A stretch of DNA of 64,000 bases from Pseudobutyrivibrio ruminis (GTDB lineage Bacteria; Bacillota; Clostridia; Lachnospirales; Lachnospiraceae): contig SVER01000010.1 of NCBI GenBank assembly GCA_015057315.1, forward strand, positions 1-64,000, written 5' to 3'. A model generated the notes under the pieces. The model saw nothing but the letters and a program-made list of their open reading frames with translations, was not told the DNA's origin and did no database searches. Shown here piece by piece: positions 7,721 through 16,375 of the stretch. The first letter of the stretch is position 1. Every line of letters starts with the position of its first letter. The translations under genes and the position numbers were made by a program.

Positions 7721-8425
7721 CTATATACTATAGTTTCTTGCCCCAAAAATGGCTGTACCAACTCTAACATGGGTTGCGCCTTCTTCTATGGCAACTTCAA
7801 AATCATTAGTCATTCCCATAGATATAACTCTCATATCTACATTATCAATGTTTTCATTTGCTATGTCAACAGATAAATCCTTTATTTTGTGAAAATTTGC
7901 TCTATTTTCTTCCGGAACCACAACATTTGGTGCTATTGTCATAAGACCTTCAATGTGAACAGCATCAAGATGGGATATTTCTTCACATAATTGTTTTGCC
8001 TCTTCGTATTTAACACCAAATTTTGATGCTTCGTTAGCTACATTAACTTCAATAAGAATTGGAACAATTACTCCATGCTTCTTTGCTTGGATATTAATCT
8101 CTTCAGCCAATCTATAGCTATCTACGGAATGGATTAATTTAACTTTATCTACAATATATTTAACTTTGTTACGCTGTAGATGTCCGATAAGATGCCAGTT
8201 AATGTCAGTAGGCATTTCTGGAATTTTACCAGTAAGCTCTTGTACCTTGTTCTCACCAAATTCCCTGATTCCTGCATCATATATAACCTGTAAATCTTCT
8301 ACAGGCATTGTCTTACTAACTGCAATAAGAGTAACCTCACTTCTATCGCGACCTGCTCTTTTACAAGCCTCTGCCACTCTTCTTTCAACATCTTCAAGAT
8401 TATTTTTTAATTCTTCCTGTCGCAT
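7721..8425 (-). CDS. yggS: YggS-family PLP-binding protein (PLP homeostasis)
   Basis: The 234-residue protein is a single alanine-racemase-type TIM barrel that binds pyridoxal phosphate and keeps PLP and amino-acid pools in balance. K38 in LIAVSKTMP is the expected Schiff-base lysine; IREFGENKVQE, WHLIGHLQRNKVKYI and the C-terminal MGMTNDFEVAIEEGATHVRVGTAIFG are hallmark blocks. aaaggagt precedes the ATG. It sits 11 nt after the HlyD-like gene and 15 nt before sepF, probably one transcript. Confidence 0.95.
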   Translation of the reverse strand: MRQEELKNNLEDVERRVAEACKRAGRDRSEVTLIAVSKTMPVEDLQVIYDAGIREFGENKVQELTGKIPEMPTDINWHLIGHLQRNKVKYIVDKVKLIHSVDSYRLAEEINIQAKKHGVIVPILIEVNVANEASKFGVKYEEAKQLCEEISHLDAVHIEGLMTIAPNVVVPEENRANFHKIKDLSVDIANENIDNVDMRVISMGMTNDFEVAIEEGATHVRVGTAIFGARNYSI

Positions 8426-8436
8426 AACAAACTCCT

Positions 8437-9828
8437 TTAGTTAATAATTGTATTTTCTTCTACTTCATTCCCCTGCAATACTATATGATCATACATTGAA
8501 ATACCATAACTTGTTCCTGTTTTAATAATAGAATAATCATTATTTTGATAGAGTATCTCTATTTGTTTAAATACAGCATATCCTTTATTTACATTAAAGA
8601 CACCTTTTAATTTATCTATATCTGCACCAACTACATATTCCTCGTTTGAATTAGGTTTAACAAGTCGATCTCCTCTTGTTAAAAATTCATTATCTACATA
8701 ATAAAAATCCTCGGTTTCGTAGTATACAGTAGGATTAACTACTACATTTCCTGCGTCAGATTTTAATAAAAATCCTGCAGAATCATCATTGTTTCCCTGA
8801 ACCATATAATCTTTTGGAATAGTGTAAAATTCCTTTTCAATTATAGATGAATTTGGAATCTTAAGACCAGATATATTATTATTAACTATTTTTACATGAA
8901 CAAATCTTGAATCTGCATATCTATCCATTGAATCATCTAAAGATAGAATTAAATAGTATTTACCTGCTTTCTCTGTAAAATCCAGATTAGTCCAGGTTTC
9001 TACATCATCCTCCAAAAACTTGATTTTTAAGTAGCTTTCACCCTGGAGGGAATCGTATAATTTCTTATCAACATCCAAAATAAGATTCCAGCGATCAGAT
9101 GTAATAACCTTATAAACAGGTTGACCTGCAACAACAGATTCCTGCGCCTTTAGATTTACTGAAGAATAGTTAGATATATCAAAACTGTCAGAAACAAATG
9201 AATCAACAGTTATATCCTCCAATCCATCTATAGAATACACTACAAGCCCTGGAACAGGACTATTGTATATGTTAAAAGACCCTGATGAAATTGCATTAGC
9301 AACAGAATCTTCCATTGAACTCATGGCAGACAAGGTATAAAGCTGCTCAACCTGCGATTGCAATTCATTTTTGAAAGAGTATGTTTTGTTGTATTCTATA
9401 GGATTATAATCAATCATATATGTAGATACAATTGATTGAAGCTTTGCGTAAGCCTCATCATCCAGCTTTACATCTGATTTAGCAGAGCTGGATTCTATAG
9501 ATGATAAAATTTCTCCAGTAGTATCAAGGGCATAAACTTGAGTCTTAGCTCCAACTTTACCAAAATTTTCGGCAAGATAAAGAACATCTCCACTATTTTC
9601 TGCTGTAATAACCTGTTCTTTTCTAATTGCTAAGGCGTTGTATTCTAAATTGTTTGAAATGGAACCTTGAGAAACCTCGTATACTGTAATATTATTTGCT
9701 GTTACATAAGTAAACAGGTGATACAGCATATATATAAACATAACGCCAATTACAATAAAACCTATAGAAAAATGATATTGCTTAGGATATTTAATTACTT
9801 TGTCATTCTTTTTATTTCTCATATACAT
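8437..9828 (-). CDS. HlyD-like membrane-fusion/adaptor protein of unknown role
   Basis: The 463-residue protein has a short basic cytoplasmic tail, one transmembrane helix at about residues 20-42, and a large extracytoplasmic part. After the helix, VYEVSQGSISNNLEYNALAIRKEQVITAENSGDVLYL resembles the barrel-sandwich/biotinyl-lipoyl start of HlyD-type adaptors, and the C-terminal YDHIVLQGNEVEENT resembles their end. No ABC or RND transporter gene is adjacent, so an efflux role is not supported; genes like this recur beside sepF and yggS in Lachnospiraceae, which suggests a cell-envelope or division role (inference). Two ATGs (9828 and 9822) are possible; neither has a ribosome site, and a hairpin lies just upstream. 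Confidence 0.7.
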   Translation of the reverse strand: MYMRNKKNDKVIKYPKQYHFSIGFIVIGVMFIYMLYHLFTYVTANNITVYEVSQGSISNNLEYNALAIRKEQVITAENSGDVLYLAENFGKVGAKTQVYALDTTGEILSSIESSSAKSDVKLDDEAYAKLQSIVSTYMIDYNPIEYNKTYSFKNELQSQVEQLYTLSAMSSMEDSVANAISSGSFNIYNSPVPGLVVYSIDGLEDITVDSFVSDSFDISNYSSVNLKAQESVVAGQPVYKVITSDRWNLILDVDKKLYDSLQGESYLKIKFLEDDVETWTNLDFTEKAGKYYLILSLDDSMDRYADSRFVHVKIVNNNISGLKIPNSSIIEKEFYTIPKDYMVQGNNDDSAGFLLKSDAGNVVVNPTVYYETEDFYYVDNEFLTRGDRLVKPNSNEEYVVGADIDKLKGVFNVNKGYAVFKQIEILYQNNDYSIIKTGTSYGISMYDHIVLQGNEVEENTIIN

Positions 9829-9834
9829 AATTTA

Positions 9835-9854
9835 AGGGCACGTTATCGTGCCCT
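9835..9854 (-). other. Hairpin just upstream of the HlyD-like start codon
   Basis: agggcacg (9835-9842) and cgtgccct (9847-9854) make a perfect 8-bp stem with a 4-nt loop, six bases before the ATG. On the minus strand no T-run follows, so it is a poor terminator; it occupies the space where a ribosome site should be. Confidence 0.65.
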
Positions 9855-9866
9855 AAGTTTTATTTA

Positions 9867-10289
9867 TTATAAAGATACGATAATCTTATCTTTCGCATTT
9901 TCTGGTAAATCGTGCTCATTCTTACTAACAGATAATACGAATTTAACACTAAACATGCTGCAAATTTCATCAAGCTTATCTAAGGCAACGGACAAGCTGT
10001 CGTTATCTTTTATGTTCGAAACCGTTAAAAAGCTATCAAGGAACACTTCTTGAATATCAGAATTTTGTGATAAAACACCACTTAGAAACCCTAAGAACTC
10101 GCCAGAAGACTCGATTGGATAATCCCCCATGTTAATCAAACGAATCTTGGAATCCAGCTCATACATGTGTCTGGTGTTCTTGTCAATATAAACAACAGAA
10201 CCGTCTACATTTTTGATGTCGTTATTAACTTTGTCAAGTAAATACTTTGTTTTGCCTTTGCCTTTTTCGCCTGAAATAATTTCCACCAT
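9867..10289 (-). CDS. Small P-loop NTPase-like protein, function unknown
   Basis: With the ATG at 10289 (gggagg 9 nt upstream; a TTG at 10295 is too close to that site) the protein has 140 residues. It begins MVEIISGEKGKGKTKYL, giving a Walker A motif GEKGKGKT at residues 7-14. EVFLDSFL in the middle could be Walker B, and VKFVLSVSK is a later beta strand. It is much shorter than most P-loop ATPases, has no membrane segment and no additional domain. It lies between a D,D-carboxypeptidase gene and the HlyD-like gene. I do not recognise a named family; similar short proteins are sometimes labelled PilT-like without experimental support. Confidence 0.6.
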   Translation of the reverse strand: MVEIISGEKGKGKTKYLLDKVNNDIKNVDGSVVYIDKNTRHMYELDSKIRLINMGDYPIESSGEFLGFLSGVLSQNSDIQEVFLDSFLTVSNIKDNDSLSVALDKLDEICSMFSVKFVLSVSKNEHDLPENAKDKIIVSL

Positions 10290-10360
10290 GTCCAAATACC
10301 TCCCTTAAATTATTTATTATAATTATCATAGCATATCACTATAGAAACCTAAATAGTTAA

Positions 10361-11341
10361 TTATAAACAATAATTGCTCAATATTTCGTTCATTAGTAGA
10401 TATAGGTTAGAACGACAATCAGCATTAAAAACAATAGATATTATTTTATCATGCTCTTCATTTTCTGAAAGAAGTACCAGGCAATATCCCGCAGCACCTG
10501 TTGTACCAGTCTTTCCACCTATAACTGTAAAGCCGCTAGGCGTAGTAATCTTACCTGTTGTATATTGATTGGTAGTACTCCATTCTGCAGTTTTATTAGA
10601 GCCCCCACTAGTGTAAGAAGCTGTATATTTACTTGCAGAAAAGATAGTATAGAAAGCCTCATTCTGCATTGCTGCATTTAAAATGAGATACATATCATAT
10701 ACAGTAGTATAATGATTCTCATCATGGAGCCCGTTAGGTGTAACAAAGTTTGTATTTGTAGCCCCTAATGATTTGGCTGTTTCGTTCATCTTAGCAACAA
10801 ATTTCTCAACATCACCATACATGCCCTCTGCTATGGCAATAGCTGCATCATTTCCAGAACGAAGCATAAGGCCATATAATAAATCTCTTAAGGAAATAAC
10901 ATCCCCTTCTTTAAGATTAATTATTGAAGAATCGCTATCCTGCTTAACCGCATTGGCACTAACCGTATAGAATTCATCCAAATCACCATATAGACATGCT
11001 ATATAGGCTGTCATTATCTTGGTAGTGGATGCAGGATACATTTTTTCATGTATACTTTGAGCATATACAACTGATTTATCAGTAAGATTAAAGGCACCAG
11101 CAGCACCAGCTACCTGGGAATTTACAGCTGATGTACCTAAATCATCTGTTCCTACTACACACAAGTCTTTAGCAAACATTTCTACATTTGAGGATGAACC
11201 ATTATGTGTAATACCATACACTGAAGATGAATCATACATTTTATATGTTGCAATAGATTCAGTCTTAGATTTACAACCTACAAATGAAAAACATAAAACT
11301 AAAGCAAGAAGCAAAGAGGTAACCTTATTTATACATTTCAC
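10361..11341 (-). CDS. D-alanyl-D-alanine carboxypeptidase (DacF-type), predicted lipoprotein
   Basis: This S11-family penicillin-binding protein trims pentapeptide stems of peptidoglycan. From a GTG at 11341 it has 326 residues, with a lipoprotein signal ending CFSFVGC (Cys23). Catalytic motifs are STTK (S105-K108 in this numbering), SGN in MLRSGNDAAIAIAEG, and KTG in IGGKTGTTGAAGYCL. The reading frame is open further upstream to 11440, but that would remove the signal peptide from the N-terminus; GTG fits the lipobox and a ggag 12 nt away. It overlaps mgsA by 17 nt. The usual C-terminal beta domain of DacA is missing. Confidence 0.88.
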   Translation of the reverse strand: MKCINKVTSLLLALVLCFSFVGCKSKTESIATYKMYDSSSVYGITHNGSSSNVEMFAKDLCVVGTDDLGTSAVNSQVAGAAGAFNLTDKSVVYAQSIHEKMYPASTTKIMTAYIACLYGDLDEFYTVSANAVKQDSDSSIINLKEGDVISLRDLLYGLMLRSGNDAAIAIAEGMYGDVEKFVAKMNETAKSLGATNTNFVTPNGLHDENHYTTVYDMYLILNAAMQNEAFYTIFSASKYTASYTSGGSNKTAEWSTTNQYTTGKITTPSGFTVIGGKTGTTGAAGYCLVLLSENEEHDKIISIVFNADCRSNLYLLMNEILSNYCL

Positions 11342-11720
11342 GCCACTCAAGATCTCCTCTATCAAGTGATTTAATAAGTAATTCAGCTGTTGCAAGGTTG
11401 GTTGCAAGCGGAATATTATTAGCATCACAGATTCTAACAATGTTATTTACATCAGGCTCATGAGATTTTACAGTGAGAGGATCACGTAAAAAGATTACAA
11501 GATCAATCTCATTTTGTTCAATCTGAGCACCTAACTGCTGAGTTCCACCAAGGTGACCAGCCAAATATTTATGTACGCTAAGATTAGTAACCTCTTCAAC
11601 TAAACGTCCTGTGGTTCCAGTGGCAAAAATCTCATTTTTACTAAGGATACCTCTGTAAGCTATACAGAAATTCTGCATAAGCTTCTTCTTTGAGTCATGT
11701 GCAACTAATCCAATATTCAT
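11325..11720 (-). CDS. mgsA: Methylglyoxal synthase
   Basis: The 131-residue cytosolic enzyme turns dihydroxyacetone phosphate into methylglyoxal and phosphate, a bypass used when sugar phosphate builds up. Characteristic blocks are VAHDSKKKLM (about 6-15), ATGTTGRL, GHLGGTQQLGAQI and FLRDP. The length is normal for the family. Its ATG directly follows the rodA stop and the ribosome site gggagg lies inside rodA, implying coupling. Its place between rodA and a carboxypeptidase gene is a recurring Lachnospiraceae arrangement. Confidence 0.95.
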   Translation of the reverse strand: MNIGLVAHDSKKKLMQNFCIAYRGILSKNEIFATGTTGRLVEEVTNLSVHKYLAGHLGGTQQLGAQIEQNEIDLVIFLRDPLTVKSHEPDVNNIVRICDANNIPLATNLATAELLIKSLDRGDLEWREMYK

Positions 11721-12836
11721 TTAAAAAAGCCTCCCGTTATTATTTTTTGATTGAAGACCAACATTTAAAACTATTCCAATACCAAAATATACAGTAACAA
11801 GTGATGTTAAGCCATAACTTACAAATGGAAGTGGCAATCCTGTATTTGGCATAAGCCCTGTAACAACACAAATATTAACAAAACTTTGGAAGCCTATTAA
11901 TGTAGCCATTCCTACACAAATTAGTTTACCAGAAATGTCCTTTGCACGCTTTGCAATAAGCAAAATTTCCAGTGTAATAAAGAAAATAAGTGCAATAATT
12001 ACTACTGTACCTATAAAACCTAACTCTTCTCCCGCAACAGCAAAGATAAAATCAGTGTGAGGTTCAGAGATGTAATTTCCGTTTTTAACAGAATCAAATG
12101 CTTCATTACCAAGACCTTTTCCTAGTAATTGACCAGAACCTATGGCCATTATAGAATTCTGTTGCTGATATGAAGATGATGGGTACTTTTCAGGGTTAAG
12201 CCATGCCAAAATACGCAAGCCCTGATATTCATCAAGTATAGTCTGTCCTTCTCTGCTAATAAGAATAAGCAGAATAATTATAGATGGAATAGATACACCT
12301 AAAACTGCACCAACTAATTTATAACTAACTCCTGTTACAAATATCATAACACAAATTATCATCATTGTGACAATTGTAGTGGATAAATCTGGTTCTTTTT
12401 CTATTAAAAATAATGGAAATGCTGATAATCCTATAATAAACGCCAATATTTTAGGTTTATTAATATCCTCTTCGTACATCATTAAAAACCATGCAAAAAA
12501 CAGGATAAGCAGAATTTTAGCCAATTCTGATGGCTGAAATCTAATACCAACATCAATCCATCTGGTTGCACCACCAGTTTTTTCGCCAAATAATAGAACC
12601 GATAGCAAAAGTCCTATTACAATTGCGTAGAAAAACCAATGGAAATGCAATAAAAAGTCATAATCTATCAAAGCCATACCAGTCATAACTAAAATTCCAA
12701 GAATCATTCCTAGAATCTGTTTTTGCTGATTGGCTTCATTAGCACTACCGATTACAAAAATACCTATTATTGTAAGGGCAATAACTGCAATTATTAATCT
12801 TATATCTAAGTTCTTAAATTTATAATTATGAAACAT
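11721..12836 (-). CDS. rodA: Peptidoglycan glycosyltransferase RodA (SEDS family)
   Basis: This 371-residue polytopic protein (about ten helices) polymerises lipid II in the elongasome together with PBP2. SEDS blocks include GGATRWIDVGIRFQPSELAK, EKEPDLSTTIV with the conserved Asp, HTDFIFAVAGEELGFIG and the C-terminal NTGLPLPFVSYGLTSLV. Neighbourhood with PBP2 and mreBCD supports RodA over FtsW. The start shares a base with the minC stop (TAATG). Confidence 0.93.
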   Translation of the reverse strand: MFHNYKFKNLDIRLIIAVIALTIIGIFVIGSANEANQQKQILGMILGILVMTGMALIDYDFLLHFHWFFYAIVIGLLLSVLLFGEKTGGATRWIDVGIRFQPSELAKILLILFFAWFLMMYEEDINKPKILAFIIGLSAFPLFLIEKEPDLSTTIVTMMIICVMIFVTGVSYKLVGAVLGVSIPSIIILLILISREGQTILDEYQGLRILAWLNPEKYPSSSYQQQNSIMAIGSGQLLGKGLGNEAFDSVKNGNYISEPHTDFIFAVAGEELGFIGTVVIIALIFFITLEILLIAKRAKDISGKLICVGMATLIGFQSFVNICVVTGLMPNTGLPLPFVSYGLTSLVTVYFGIGIVLNVGLQSKNNNGRLF

Positions 12837-13516
12837 TATTTTATCCTTTTTAGAAGCCCGCTAGATAATGGTTCTGCAAGCAATTCCTTATTCCATACAG
12901 TGATTCCCATTGGCTCGCTATCTTTACGGCGAACTCTAAGAGACCATTTTTCTTGGACCTTAATTTCTCCTGTAACTGTACCAATCTGAATAAATTTAGG
13001 ATTAAGTTCACCAGCTACTATATAACATCCTGAATTGTCAGGATATCCGGCATGAGCCGTGCCCTCTAAGGCACCAAAAACAATTATATTGCCTTTGGCC
13101 TTAACAGTAGCTTTTGATTTTACATCGCCCAGGATAACTAGACTTGAGTCAGATTCTATAACATCATTTTTGCTAACGCTGCCTCTGATTATTTTGGCGT
13201 TTTCAAAAATATCATCCTTATAAAACCTATCTATTTGACCAAGCATCCTTGTGTCTTTTAACTCATTATTTTCATTAAGAAGAATAACCTTAATCTTTGA
13301 ATTAAGCTCTATAGCTTCAATTAAAACAAGTCCCTCTTCTGCCGAAAGCTCTCTTCCTATGGTTTCAAGAATCATTGATGTTTCTCCGAAGAAATCAGCA
13401 GAAGAAGCAAATTTTTCGCAGACTTTTCTAACAAGCTCCTCAAAGGGAATTGTTCCATCAAGTTGTAAAGTTAATCCGTATTTGTTACTTTTTAAAACAA
13501 CAGCATCTTTACTCAT
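12836..13516 (-). CDS. minC: Septum site-determining protein MinC, without minD/minE
   Basis: MinC inhibits FtsZ assembly away from midcell. The 226-residue protein has an N-terminal FtsZ-interaction domain (about 1-95) and a C-terminal beta-helix domain (about 105-190) with VILGDVKSKATVKAKGNIIV and LEGTAHAGYPDN, good matches to MinC. The conserved RSGQ motif for MinD contact aligns with S115-K116-N117-D118. In related genomes minC is usually followed by minD and minE, but here it runs straight into rodA with a one-base overlap. ggag lies 7 nt before the ATG. Family call is firm; whether it acts without MinD is open. Confidence 0.88.
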   Translation of the reverse strand: MSKDAVVLKSNKYGLTLQLDGTIPFEELVRKVCEKFASSADFFGETSMILETIGRELSAEEGLVLIEAIELNSKIKVILLNENNELKDTRMLGQIDRFYKDDIFENAKIIRGSVSKNDVIESDSSLVILGDVKSKATVKAKGNIIVFGALEGTAHAGYPDNSGCYIVAGELNPKFIQIGTVTGEIKVQEKWSLRVRRKDSEPMGITVWNKELLAEPLSSGLLKRIK

Positions 13517-13534
13517 AATAAAACTCCAATTATT

Positions 13535-16375
13535 TTAATCCGTAAATTCATTTTCAGAATTTGAAACAACATTTGCTTCACCATTTAATATATCTTCGGT
13601 TTCTGTAACTCCAAAGTAATATGCCAAAATATCCTTTGATACTTCTGCAGCATTGTGAGATGTATAACCATAGGCAATACGTGTTGCAATAGAAACCTCA
13701 GGATTATTATATGGTGCAAATCCAATAAACAAAGCGTGGTTAGGTCTATTTGACACCTGCTGAGCAGTACCGGTTTTACCTGCAACTTCTACAGAAAAGC
13801 CATCAAAAGAAGATAATGATTCACATACCATTCTCATACCATAATGAACAGCATCCCACTGGGCACCATTTAATACATCCACCTGGTTGCGTACCGATGG
13901 CTTGTAATCTTTTATTATATTACCCTCTGAATCTTTAACACTATCAAGAAGTGTTAGATTATATACTGTTCCTTTACTTGCTATAGCTGTTGCATATCTT
14001 GCAAGACCTACAGTAGTAAAGTTGTTATCTGACTGACCGATAGCCGCCATGACAGGGTATTCTGTAGCAATATGTGGTGAATTTTCTTCTATTTCAACAC
14101 CTGTAGTTTCATCCAATCCAAACAAAGATGCATATTCTGTAATCTTTTTAATACCGGTAACATCATCATAGGCACCATCACCACCAGCAAGTCTCCAACC
14201 AACTTCGTAGAAGAAGTAGTTACAAGAATCCCTGATAGCCTCAGATACATTAATACTGCCGTGATTGCTTGGATAAATCCAACATTTAGGATTGTTGGAA
14301 ACCTTTGTAAACTGACCTAAGTCAGTAATCTCAGAGGTTGTGTCTATAACGCCCTCTGCAAGACCAGCTGTAGAGCTGACAATCTTAAATGTAGAACCAG
14401 GGGCTGTTCTCTGCTGTGTAGCATAGTTATACAAAGGATTAGCAGCATTGTTTGTAAGATAAGCATAGTAATCAGAATCTACTGAATTAGCAAGCTTATT
14501 ATTATCGTAGCCTGGATAAGTAACCATTGCAAGGATTTCTCCTGTTTTGGTATCAAGCATTACTGTTGAACCAGAGCATGGATCCAAGGCTATTTGACCT
14601 GGTGTGATTTCAAGGGATTTAATCTTCTTTTTCATGAAATCAAAGGCTGTTATCTGTCCTGATGAAAGAGCCATGTAATCTTCATCATCTTTAGAAAGCA
14701 CCCCCTGGTCATATAAAATCATGCAAAGCTGACTACCAGTAATTCCATCATCTAATAATAAATATTTGTAAACAAGTCTTTCAAAATTACTATCTGTAGA
14801 CAAATAATCTATAACATAATCAACTAAATCGTTATACAGCTCTTCAGTATCAGCATATTTAGCCTCAGATTCATATTTTGTAATATCAATCCAATTTTGC
14901 TCAATTGCATAGATTAAATATTTATTTACTGCCATCTCCTCTGAAGTCCAGCTGTTTTGTACATCTGATGAGGTATCAATAGCAGAAGAATCAAAGATTC
15001 CAAGGCTTTTTAGCTTAGTAACAATATATGTAGAATATGCCTGATATTCATTTGGAAGGTCTTTATAAACCACCTCGTTATTTGCTTTAAGCTGCGCCTT
15101 TAGGGTAGACAAAACTTCTTTTTCTTTGGCTTGATATGCTCTAAGAACAGTTTTTTCAGTCTCAGATGCGTTGGTATCATAAAAAGCATTAATATCTATT
15201 AACCCGTTTTTTATAAGGGAATAATAAACATCATAGATTGGAACAACAACATCTGATGATGAATTAATATTTGATTCTTTAATATTCTCTATTTTTGAAT
15301 ATAATATTCCTGCAATTTCCTGCTCCAGTAATATATAGGCTGCCTTTTGCAAATCCATATCTATAGAAAGATACACATCATTTCCTGATTCGGAAGCCTT
15401 GTACTCACCCTCTGCAATAGTGTTACCTACACTATCTACATAAATAGTTTCGTAACCCTTATTACCAGCCAGGTAATCATTCATATATTTTTCTATTCCG
15501 GATTTACCAACTACATCAGTGGTTTCAACATTCTCGTCAGTTTTAGATAACTCATTGTATTCAGATGTAGAAATCTGACCAGTATAACCGATAATATGTG
15601 CGAAATATTCACTATCAACATAACGACGAAGAGATTTTTGCTCAACATCTACACCTGTAAGCTCATTTATATTCTCTTTAATAAATGCAACAGATTCATC
15701 TGAAACATCTGATGCAATTACAGTTGAAATATATTTTTGATATGAGTTTTGTCCCATATTATATCTGACAACCATAATCTCATATCTAAGCTTTTTAGAA
15801 TAATCCTTAGAGATGTTATATACCTTTTCACCCTGAAGATAATCTATTATTTGATCTGCTGTAGCAGTAGCTTCATCAAATCCTAATTTTTCATTGTATT
15901 CCAAATCATCGATACTGTTTCTGCCGAACACATCAGCTCTAAAACGCTGTAAGGAATTTCCTGAACTTAAAAATTGATATTGACCAGAGGAATCTATAAA
16001 GATTCCGAAATTGTTATCGATTTTATCTCCGTTCTGTTCCAGTTTTTTTACGATACGGCCAATTTCTGTGTTTAAGGATTTGCTACGCTCTGCTTTAGAG
16101 CTATATGTACCATTATCCTGAATGGTAACAGCATAAACAAGTTCGTTATAAGCAAGTAAATTACCGTTTCTATCGTAAATGTTACCTCTTGTAGCTGGAA
16201 TAGTTTCTGTTTTTTCAAGTTTGAGATTATAGTTATCCTGGTATTCACTACCATTGATAATCTGTAAATAAAAAAGACGTGATATAAGAACAGTAGCAAA
16301 TGCAATCATTGCTACTGAAACCACACGAATTCGCGACGATAATAAATTTGATAAAAAGTCCTTAATAATTTCCAA
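13535..16375 (-). CDS. mrdA: Penicillin-binding protein 2 (elongation transpeptidase), long form
   Basis: The 946-residue bitopic protein is the class B transpeptidase that works with RodA. It has a transmembrane helix at about residues 15-35, the dimerisation domain, then the transpeptidase with STFK (in APGSTFKIVSS), SCN (RDSCNYFFYEV) and KTG (VAGKTGTAQQ). Between DMDLQKAAYILLEQEI (about 338) and the ALDPCSGSTVMLDTKTGEIL strand (about 593) sits an extra mostly helical block of about 240 residues. The start is TTG at 16375 with gaaagg 11 nt upstream, overlapping mreD by 14 nt; no better start lies before the membrane helix. About 650 residues is usual in proteobacteria. Confidence 0.92.
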   Translation of the reverse strand: MEIIKDFLSNLLSSRIRVVSVAMIAFATVLISRLFYLQIINGSEYQDNYNLKLEKTETIPATRGNIYDRNGNLLAYNELVYAVTIQDNGTYSSKAERSKSLNTEIGRIVKKLEQNGDKIDNNFGIFIDSSGQYQFLSSGNSLQRFRADVFGRNSIDDLEYNEKLGFDEATATADQIIDYLQGEKVYNISKDYSKKLRYEIMVVRYNMGQNSYQKYISTVIASDVSDESVAFIKENINELTGVDVEQKSLRRYVDSEYFAHIIGYTGQISTSEYNELSKTDENVETTDVVGKSGIEKYMNDYLAGNKGYETIYVDSVGNTIAEGEYKASESGNDVYLSIDMDLQKAAYILLEQEIAGILYSKIENIKESNINSSSDVVVPIYDVYYSLIKNGLIDINAFYDTNASETEKTVLRAYQAKEKEVLSTLKAQLKANNEVVYKDLPNEYQAYSTYIVTKLKSLGIFDSSAIDTSSDVQNSWTSEEMAVNKYLIYAIEQNWIDITKYESEAKYADTEELYNDLVDYVIDYLSTDSNFERLVYKYLLLDDGITGSQLCMILYDQGVLSKDDEDYMALSSGQITAFDFMKKKIKSLEITPGQIALDPCSGSTVMLDTKTGEILAMVTYPGYDNNKLANSVDSDYYAYLTNNAANPLYNYATQQRTAPGSTFKIVSSTAGLAEGVIDTTSEITDLGQFTKVSNNPKCWIYPSNHGSINVSEAIRDSCNYFFYEVGWRLAGGDGAYDDVTGIKKITEYASLFGLDETTGVEIEENSPHIATEYPVMAAIGQSDNNFTTVGLARYATAIASKGTVYNLTLLDSVKDSEGNIIKDYKPSVRNQVDVLNGAQWDAVHYGMRMVCESLSSFDGFSVEVAGKTGTAQQVSNRPNHALFIGFAPYNNPEVSIATRIAYGYTSHNAAEVSKDILAYYFGVTETEDILNGEANVVSNSENEFTD

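Noticed and set aside
8437..9828. Multidrug efflux adaptor
   Set aside because: No transporter partner or outer-membrane context is present, so I describe only the HlyD-like fold.
11342..11440. Upstream extension of the D,D-carboxypeptidase reading frame
   Set aside because: It would bury the lipoprotein signal 33 residues inside the protein and overlap mgsA by over 100 nt; the GTG at 11341 gives a normal signal peptide.
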